NCBI GenBank assembly: GCA_021083345.1
Contig: JAJGRE010000001.1
Coordinates: 992,001-1,056,000 of the forward strand
Origin: Calditrichales bacterium MX18-03
Lineage (GTDB): Bacteria > Bacillota > Clostridia > Lutisporales > Lutisporaceae
Length of the DNA: 64,000 bases
Reading direction: 5' to 3'
Below, in pieces: positions 58,924 to 64,000 of this stretch (the first letter of the stretch is position 1; each line of letters opens with the position of its first letter). A program made the translations under genes and the position numbers. The notes beneath the pieces are model-generated. The model was not told the origin of the DNA. It was given only the letters and a program-made list of their open reading frames with translations, and ran no database searches.

Positions 58924-60045
58924 ATGAATAGTCGCGAAAGAGTCAACACCATTTTGAGTCACAAGTGTGCGGACAGGGTGCCTATCAGTCTTGGCAGCAA
59001 CATCGTAGACGGCTTCACCCGATTCGCCAAAGAAAACTATGAGCGGTATCTCGGCTTGGAAGTATCACAGGACATCATAACCCACAAGCCGATGGGCACC
59101 GTAGTAACGCCTGACATTTTACTGGAAAGATACCAGTCTGATTTCAGGACAGTGCGGCTTAAGGCGCCTTGGAACAATCCGTCTGTGGTATATGAAGACG
59201 GTTCCTATCTGGATGACTACGGCGTCGTCATGAAGCCTTCCCAATATTATTTTGACCCGTTTGTACGTCCTCTGGAAGGATCTATCACATCGGATGATAT
59301 AAAAAAGGGCTCCTGGCCTGACCCCTATGCTCCCGGCAGGACCGACGGCTTGAGGGAAGAGGCGGAGCAGCTGTACAAAACCACGGACTTTGCCATTGTC
59401 GCCGATATCATGTGCGGCGGTCCCTTTGAGCAGGCCATATGGATGCGGGGTTTTGAAGATTTTTTATGCGATCTGTACACCGAGCCTCAAGTGGCAGAAG
59501 CACTCATGGATCGAATAACAGAGGTTGACCTGGGACTATGGGATGTCTTTCTCACTGCCGTCGGGGATTATGTGGACATCGTCTGCCAGGGTGACGATCT
59601 GGCCATGCAGGATCGGGCTTTTGTACCTTTGGACGTCTATAACAAATACATAAAAAAGTACCATAAGCGGATCTATGACTTTATAAAAACCAAGACCAAG
59701 GCAAAGATTTTCCATCACTGCTGCGGCTCTGTATATGAACTGATCCCTGGTTTGATCGACGCCGGTGTTGAGGTGCTGAACCCCATACAAACCTCTGCTA
59801 AAAACATGGAGCCTGAGCGGTTGAAAAGGGAGTATGGAAAGTACCTTACCTTCTGGGGCGGAATCGACACACAGAAGCTTCTGCCCTTCGGAACTCCCCA
59901 GGAGATAGAAAATGAAGTAAAACATGTTATCGAAGTGATGAGCAAGGACGGCGGATATGTTTTCGCACCGGGTCATAACATCCAGGCCTTGGTACCCCCG
60001 CAAAACATAGAGGCTATGCTGAATGCCGCCTTAAAGTACCGATAA
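58924..60045 (+). CDS. Uroporphyrinogen-decarboxylase-family protein (corrinoid methyltransferase-like)
   Basis: 373 residues of the URO-D/MtaA/CmuA superfamily. MNSRERVNTILSHKCADRVP opens it; IFHHCCGSVYELIPGLIDAG with VEVLNPIQTSAKNM contains the His-x-Cys-type zinc site of the methylcobalamin-dependent methyltransferase branch, and GYVFAPGHNIQALVPPQNIE closes the barrel. No haem genes are near, so porphyrin decarboxylation is unlikely; methyl transfer or breakdown of an O-methylated or sugar-acid compound is more plausible. ATG 6 bases after GGAGGGG. Controlled by twin LacI-type operators; the LacI gene follows. Confidence 0.85.
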   Translation: MNSRERVNTILSHKCADRVPISLGSNIVDGFTRFAKENYERYLGLEVSQDIITHKPMGTVVTPDILLERYQSDFRTVRLKAPWNNPSVVYEDGSYLDDYGVVMKPSQYYFDPFVRPLEGSITSDDIKKGSWPDPYAPGRTDGLREEAEQLYKTTDFAIVADIMCGGPFEQAIWMRGFEDFLCDLYTEPQVAEALMDRITEVDLGLWDVFLTAVGDYVDIVCQGDDLAMQDRAFVPLDVYNKYIKKYHKRIYDFIKTKTKAKIFHHCCGSVYELIPGLIDAGVEVLNPIQTSAKNMEPERLKREYGKYLTFWGGIDTQKLLPFGTPQEIENEVKHVIEVMSKDGGYVFAPGHNIQALVPPQNIEAMLNAALKYR

Positions 60046-60074
60046 GGGCTGTGATAGGCACCGAAATAATCTTG

Positions 60075-60083
60075 TGCTATACT
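60075..60083 (+). promoter_or_regulatory. Extended -10 promoter of the LacI gene
   Basis: TGCTATACT, about 37 bases before the ATG; no good -35 box. Confidence 0.5.
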
Positions 60084-60120
60084 ATATCAAGATATGACTG
60101 TATAGAATGGAGTCTTACAT

Positions 60121-61158
60121 ATGAAAAAGACACGGAATGAAAAGCCTGCAACCATCTATGACATTGCAAAGCTTACGGGCTTGACGGGCGCTACAGTATC
60201 CAGAGTACTAAACGACAGAGGTTATATTGCCGAGGGTACAAGAGCCAAGGTCATGGCTGCCGCCAAGCAGTTGAATTATGTCCCGAATCCTGCAGCCAGG
60301 ACGCTGAAGACCCGCAGGACCAACCAGATCATGCTTTCGGTTCCCGATATTCAGAATGAATTCTACTTTGAAATGATATCCGCTATCCAGGCGGTTGCCA
60401 GGAAGCATGACTGCTCGCTGCTTCTTACCTCTACCGAAAGCAGTGTGAAGGAAGAGCTGAATATCCTGAAAAAAGCCAGGGAGAACCTGGTCGACGGGTT
60501 GATATTCGTTTCGATGAATATTTCAGAAAACCATCTCAAAGAGATTGCCGCCATTCAAAGACCAATCGTCGTCAGTACCATGAGCGCCAATAAAATAGAG
60601 GGCGGCGAAGGCCTCTTCGACTTTGTCGGCATTGATACAAGGCAAGGGATCTATCTGGCAGCCAAATATTTGATCAATCAAGGGCATAAGCAGATCGGCT
60701 ATGCGGGGCTTCCGCTCGGTACCCAGACCGGTGAAGAACGCTATGCAGGCTTTTGTCTTGCCATGAAGGAATCAGGCCTGGAAATCAATCAGGCTTTTCA
60801 ATTCACGGGAAGTTACTCGGAAGCCTTCGGATATGATACGGGTATAAGGATTGCCTCAATGTCACAGCGTCCTACCGCTGTATGCTCAGGCTGTGACGCC
60901 ATAGCGCTTGGCCTGTACCGGGCCTTTGAGCAGGCGGATCTCTCGGTGCCGCTGGATATCAGCATATCCGGCATGGACAATACCTATATCGCCTCTCGTG
61001 TCACACCAAAAATGACAACGGTTTCGCTGTCTCAGGATCGGATCGGGAAATCGGCTGCCGAGATTATTTTTGAGCGATTGGCTGGTACTGAAGCACCTCA
61101 CAGAACCCTGCTCTACAGTCCTGAACTGATCGTCCGGGATTCTGTTTCAAAACTCTAG
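60121..61158 (+). CDS. LacI-family regulator of the URO-D/glycerate kinase locus
   Basis: 345 residues: helix-turn-helix and hinge ATIYDIAKLTGLTGATVSRV to LNYVPNPAARTLKT, then a sugar-binding-protein-like domain (QIMLSVPDIQNEFYFEMISA to RDSVSKL). GGAG lies 8 bases before the ATG. It follows the URO-D gene by 75 bases and has its own promoter. The two AATCGATT-type operators around the URO-D promoter are its likely targets. The ligand is unknown. Confidence 0.9.
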   Translation: MKKTRNEKPATIYDIAKLTGLTGATVSRVLNDRGYIAEGTRAKVMAAAKQLNYVPNPAARTLKTRRTNQIMLSVPDIQNEFYFEMISAIQAVARKHDCSLLLTSTESSVKEELNILKKARENLVDGLIFVSMNISENHLKEIAAIQRPIVVSTMSANKIEGGEGLFDFVGIDTRQGIYLAAKYLINQGHKQIGYAGLPLGTQTGEERYAGFCLAMKESGLEINQAFQFTGSYSEAFGYDTGIRIASMSQRPTAVCSGCDAIALGLYRAFEQADLSVPLDISISGMDNTYIASRVTPKMTTVSLSQDRIGKSAAEIIFERLAGTEAPHRTLLYSPELIVRDSVSKL

Positions 61159-61221
61159 GAAGCAAAGACCAGAACGCTTCTGTAAGGACAAACCTTTCAC
61201 TTTCTGTTCCTTCAACAAAAT

Positions 61222-61247
61222 ACAAAAGCTCTGAAAACTCAGAGCTT
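61222..61247 (-). terminator. Terminator of the bacteriohemerythrin gene
   Basis: AAGCTCTGA (61226-61234) pairs with TCAGAGCTT (61239-61247); followed on the minus strand by TTGTATTTTG. Confidence 0.78.
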
Positions 61248-61252
61248 CCTGG

Positions 61253-61669
61253 CTAGCTGTTCATTGCCTTTAAAAATGCAGCAAATTTTAGATCGGTGTC
61301 CAGGATATGCTGCTCCACCCATTTGGCGGCAAACAGGACTACCTCCATTGAAATGCCCCTTTGGTTTTCATCTACCTTATCCAAATCAATTTCCGATACT
61401 TTGTTGATAAAGCTCTTATGCTCCAGCTTGTGCAGCTTGGTGTTGATAGGATCGTAGCCGTGCTTCTCGAACAACCCTTCCTCATGACCGAAGTGATATA
61501 CCGTATAATCGCTGAGCTCCCGGAAAATATCCACAATTTCATCGTAGCGGTCATGTCCGTCTTTAACCTTGACGAAGCCGTAAAGATCGTTGATCAATTC
61601 AAACAACCGCTTATGCTGCTTGTCGATATCCTCGTTGTTGCATGTAAACTCATCTCTCCAATTAAGCAT
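61253..61669 (-). CDS. Bacteriohemerythrin
   Basis: 138 residues with all ligands of the diiron oxygen carrier: His19 (DIDKQHKRLFELIN), then HFGHEEGLFEKHGYD, HKLEHKSF and HILDTD. It stores or senses oxygen, often beside chemotaxis or oxidative-stress systems; here it is next to the MsrAB gene. GAGGTGAGGAT precedes the ATG. Confidence 0.93.
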   Translation of the reverse strand: MLNWRDEFTCNNEDIDKQHKRLFELINDLYGFVKVKDGHDRYDEIVDIFRELSDYTVYHFGHEEGLFEKHGYDPINTKLHKLEHKSFINKVSEIDLDKVDENQRGISMEVVLFAAKWVEQHILDTDLKFAAFLKAMNS

Positions 61670-61758
61670 ATCCTCACCTCTTTATTTATATTTCATTGCC
61701 GTTAACGATGCATATAAATCATAATTCGCCATTTTTTAACAATATCCTCTATATAATA

Positions 61759-62730
61759 CTAATTTTCTATTCGGAATAAGCCTGCGTATTCTCCATAGCC
61801 CTCCTTGTCCAGGTCTTCCTTGGGTATGAACCGGAGTGCTGCGGAGTTGATGCAGTAGCGCAATCCGGTAGGCTTCGGTCCATCCTCAAATACATGGCCA
61901 AGGTGAGAATCGGCTTGATGACTTCTGACCTCTGTCCGGACCATATTAAAGCTTTTGTCTGTCTCCTCCTCAATATTCTCCTTATGCAGTGGTTTTGTGA
62001 AGCTGGGCCAGCCGCAGCCAGAGTCAAATTTATCCCGGGAGCTGAACAGGGGCTCCCCGGAGACAATATCCACATAAATGCCTTCCCGTTGATTGTCCCA
62101 AAACTCATTTTCGAAAGGCGGCTCTGTCTTATTATTCTGAGTCACTTCATACTGAAGCTTGGTCAGCCGCTCCTGCAATGTCTGATCATCTTTCTTCATT
62201 TTCCAGTTTTCCTTTATAAATGCTTCTCGCCCGGAGCCCTTCCGGTACCGCTTGTAATGGTAAGGGTTCTTTCTATAGTACCTTTGATGGTATTCCTCTG
62301 CCGGATAAAAGGGAGCCGCAGGAAGAATTTCAGTAACAATGGGCTTATCGAACCGGCCGCTTTCCATCAGTTCTTTTTTAGATGCCTCCGCCAGCTTTTT
62401 CTGTTCATCGGAGTGATAGAAAATCGCGGTTTTGTATGGGGTCCCCCTGTCATGGAACTGACCTCCGGGATCCGTGGGATCAATTTGCTGCCAGAACAGC
62501 TTCAGTAGCCTTTCATAAGGAAATACAGCCGGATCATACTTTATCCGGACTGCCTCATAATGCCCTGTCTTATGCGTACATACTTCTTCGTAGGTCGGGC
62601 TTTCCGTATGCCCTCCAGTATAGCCGGAAACGACTTCAAGGATCCCCGGCTGCTCATCAAAAGGGGATACCATGCACCAGAAGCAGCCTCCGGCAAAGGT
62701 TGCCCATCCATATGCCTGTTCCTTGTCCAT
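61759..62730 (-). CDS. msrAB: Bifunctional peptide methionine sulfoxide reductase MsrA-MsrB
   Basis: 323 residues. MsrA comes first: [15 protein letters not shown] with the catalytic Cys16, and [12 protein letters not shown]. MsrB runs from about residue 180 ([20 protein letters not shown]) with [10 protein letters not shown] and the catalytic Cys in [14 protein letters not shown]. The Cys pairs that hold structural zinc in many MsrB proteins are absent. It repairs oxidised methionines of both stereochemistries. No signal peptide, so cytoplasmic. AGGAGGAATTCTGGC precedes the ATG. Confidence 0.95.
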   Translation of the reverse strand: MDKEQAYGWATFAGGCFWCMVSPFDEQPGILEVVSGYTGGHTESPTYEEVCTHKTGHYEAVRIKYDPAVFPYERLLKLFWQQIDPTDPGGQFHDRGTPYKTAIFYHSDEQKKLAEASKKELMESGRFDKPIVTEILPAAPFYPAEEYHQRYYRKNPYHYKRYRKGSGREAFIKENWKMKKDDQTLQERLTKLQYEVTQNNKTEPPFENEFWDNQREGIYVDIVSGEPLFSSRDKFDSGCGWPSFTKPLHKENIEEETDKSFNMVRTEVRSHQADSHLGHVFEDGPKPTGLRYCINSAALRFIPKEDLDKEGYGEYAGLFRIEN

Positions 62731-62804
62731 GCCAGAATTCCTCCTTTGTATATCATGCTTGATACTTCTACATCGTTTATGATTTCCCTGCTTTGGGGGC
62801 TTAT

Positions 62805-62846
62805 ACTTAAAAAGAAAGAAAGCAATCGCTTTCTTTCTTTTTAAGT
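62805..62846 (-). terminator. Terminator of the 119-residue hypothetical gene
   Basis: ACTTAAAAAGAAAGAAAGC (62805-62823) forms a perfect 19-bp stem with 62828-62846 around AATC, with A/T-rich arms usable in both directions. Confidence 0.8.
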
Positions 62847-62854
62847 CCTTTCTG

Positions 62855-63214
62855 TTATGATTCCCAGGCCTTCTTCATAAGCGCTTTTAGCTTATTCATA
62901 TACTCCGGAGCTCTCTGCATTGGATAAAGTGCAGCCTGCTCCAAAAACACCGCCTTCCGCATAAGCAGAAAATCCAACGGCATTTCCTTTTTTAGCTGCT
63001 GCATGGAATAAGCAGCTACGGCTTGCGGCTCTTTTGCCGCTGCCGGAGTATCAATGACTTCGCTGTTCCCTTCTTCGAAATAAGATTCCAGGGCATCAAC
63101 TTCATCACCTGTTATTTCAAACATTTCAGCGTAGTCACAAGCCGTCAGCCGCGTATCCGTACCTTCTGCATGTGAACAAGGTCCAATCGCCTGAGTATTG
63201 CATCCGTTGGACAT
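62855..63214 (-). CDS. Hypothetical protein, 119 residues
   Basis: Starts [20 protein letters not shown] with a Cys pair, followed by an acidic segment ([20 protein letters not shown]) and a helical, Met-rich, basic end ([20 protein letters not shown] to [11 protein letters not shown]). No membrane segment. AGGAGG precedes the ATG. It lies between the cysteine-synthase-like gene and msrAB, all in one direction, so a link to sulfur or redox metabolism is possible but unproven. Not recognised. Confidence 0.7.
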   Translation of the reverse strand: MSNGCNTQAIGPCSHAEGTDTRLTACDYAEMFEITGDEVDALESYFEEGNSEVIDTPAAAKEPQAVAAYSMQQLKKEMPLDFLLMRKAVFLEQAALYPMQRAPEYMNKLKALMKKAWES

Positions 63215-63345
63215 ATTAGCATCCTCCTAAATTTAATCTTTCTTGCAATACATACTATGTTGCATGTCCCACAAGGTGACAGGCAGAAAAAAACACCCCT
63301 CTGCAGTCAAGTGCAAACAGGTGCTTGTTTCAATATCGTGCCGGC

Positions 63346-64000
63346 TTATACCTCGTACAAATCGGTACTCAGATATTTCAGCCCCGAATCATTGATGGTC
63401 AAGGCTATGGATTTGTTTCTTTCAATACCCTTCAAAAGTTTGACCGCCGCCACAACATTCGCTCCGGATGAAAAACCTGCAAATATGCCTTCGTATTTTG
63501 CCAGGCTTCTTGCCATCTGAATCGCTTCCTCATCGGAAACACCTACATAGCCGGCTACCAGCTCCTTTTCCACAAATCCCAATTCCATAGCGTATCCGCC
63601 GCCTTGTATCTTATGGCTGGGGTTTGTCACCGGCTCTCCGGCCAGAACGGCAGCAGCTGTCGGTTCAACCACATAGCACCGGATATCCTCCCTGTGCTTT
63701 TTCAATGCCTTGGCACAACCTGCATAAGTCCCCCCTGTTCCCACAAAATCCACATAGGCATCGATGTCGCCGCTGCACTGTTCCCACATTTCCTCTCCGG
63801 TATGGTATTCATGGGAATGAACATTGCCGGGATGGTGAAACTGGTCTGCCCTAAAGGCTTTCAGTTCATTGACGATTCTTCTTGCCTCTTCCTCCACCAG
63901 TGCCAGGTCCTCACCCGACACCTGTCCGATTTGGGAGTCCGGCGCTTGATCTACAAGCACCACTTTTGCGCCTAAGGCACGCATCATTCGGGCACGCTCA
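63346..64000 (-). CDS. Cysteine synthase family PLP enzyme, C-terminal part
   Basis: About 218 codons are in the window; the gene enters at the right edge (ERARMMRALGAKVVLVDQAP). VDFVGTGGTYAGCAKALKKH is the phosphate-binding GTGGT loop of the CysK/cystathionine-beta-synthase group, KIQGGGYAMELGF the conserved GxGxG-like block, and IFAGFSSGANVVAAVKL the cofactor-side Ser loop. The Lys that binds PLP is beyond the edge. The reaction (O-acetylserine sulfhydrylase or a relative) cannot be fixed from this half. Confidence 0.85.
   Translation of the reverse strand, partial: ERARMMRALGAKVVLVDQAPDSQIGQVSGEDLALVEEEARRIVNELKAFRADQFHHPGNVHSHEYHTGEEMWEQCSGDIDAYVDFVGTGGTYAGCAKALKKHREDIRCYVVEPTAAAVLAGEPVTNPSHKIQGGGYAMELGFVEKELVAGYVGVSDEEAIQMARSLAKYEGIFAGFSSGANVVAAVKLLKGIERNKSIALTINDSGLKYLSTDLYEV

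Noticed and set aside
63270-63345. Terminator after the cysteine-synthase-like gene
   Set aside because: A T-run exists on the minus strand but the CACC/GGTG stem before it is too short and loose to support a call.
1-64000. tRNA, rRNA, CRISPR arrays, prophage structural genes
   Set aside because: Looked for by eye on both strands; no cloverleaf, rRNA core motif, regularly spaced repeat or phage gene was found.

Overview
The window reads as chromosomal DNA of a motile, low-to-mid-GC, Gram-positive anaerobe of the class Clostridia. The signs are strong AGGAGG ribosome sites with frequent TTG/GTG starts, a lipoteichoic-acid-synthase-type sulfatase, lipoproteins without outer-membrane systems, a Bacillus/Clostridium-type SOS box, a methyl-accepting chemotaxis protein, DUF3231 proteins typical of spore formers, and an iron SOD and bacteriohemerythrin for oxygen defence. 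I saw no rRNA, tRNA or CRISPR array. All calls come from reading the sequence; family names are from memory and were not searched.

Layout. 1-9.5 kb: start of an oligoendopeptidase F gene; a sigma-54 activator with a near-perfect -24/-12 promoter in front of a YfcC-type carrier and an M20 amidohydrolase; then a response regulator / histidine kinase / lipoprotein operon. 9.5-13.5 kb: a membrane ClpP-fold protease, then a decay zone with a truncated group II intron behind a terminator, a frameshifted small gene, and a gene cut by an IS3-family element whose orfB has a nonsense codon. 13.7-25.6 kb: a TetR-HlyD-ABC-permease exporter operon, an orphan LacI regulator, an alpha-oxoamine synthase, a GH3 lipoprotein, and a permease-ATPase-permease-ArsR operon with a consensus promoter. 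25.7-33.7 kb: a secreted M3 peptidase, a radical SAM/DUF4130 DNA-repair pair behind an SOS box, isoaspartyl dipeptidase, SOD and LtaS.

33.8-42.1 kb: an aconitase-isocitrate dehydrogenase-citrate synthase operon (the oxidative branch to 2-oxoglutarate), then a serine-biosynthesis block (class V aminotransferase, SerA, DUF1015). 42.4-49.5 kb: Nudix hydrolase, chemoreceptor, GGDEF/EAL protein and a thioredoxin-fold YyaL gene broken just before its CHWC motif. 49.5-54.3 kb: an AT-rich island with a possible recombinase tail, two tandem DUF3231 paralogs, a second decayed copy of the yyaL 5' end, a B3/B4-domain protein and a TetR regulator on its own operator. 54.5-64 kb: an SDR, a very cysteine-rich protein with a natural His6 run, a CBO0543-like membrane protein, GntR plus glycerate kinase, a URO-D-family protein flanked by twin LacI-type operators with its LacI regulator, bacteriohemerythrin, an MsrA-MsrB fusion and a partial cysteine-synthase-family gene.

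The best candidates for little-described biology are the SOS-controlled radical SAM/DUF4130 pair, the His6/Cys-rich protein, the duplicated yyaL breakpoint around the AT-rich island, and the sigma-54 regulator that carries a winged-helix-like tail in place of the usual Fis-type helix.
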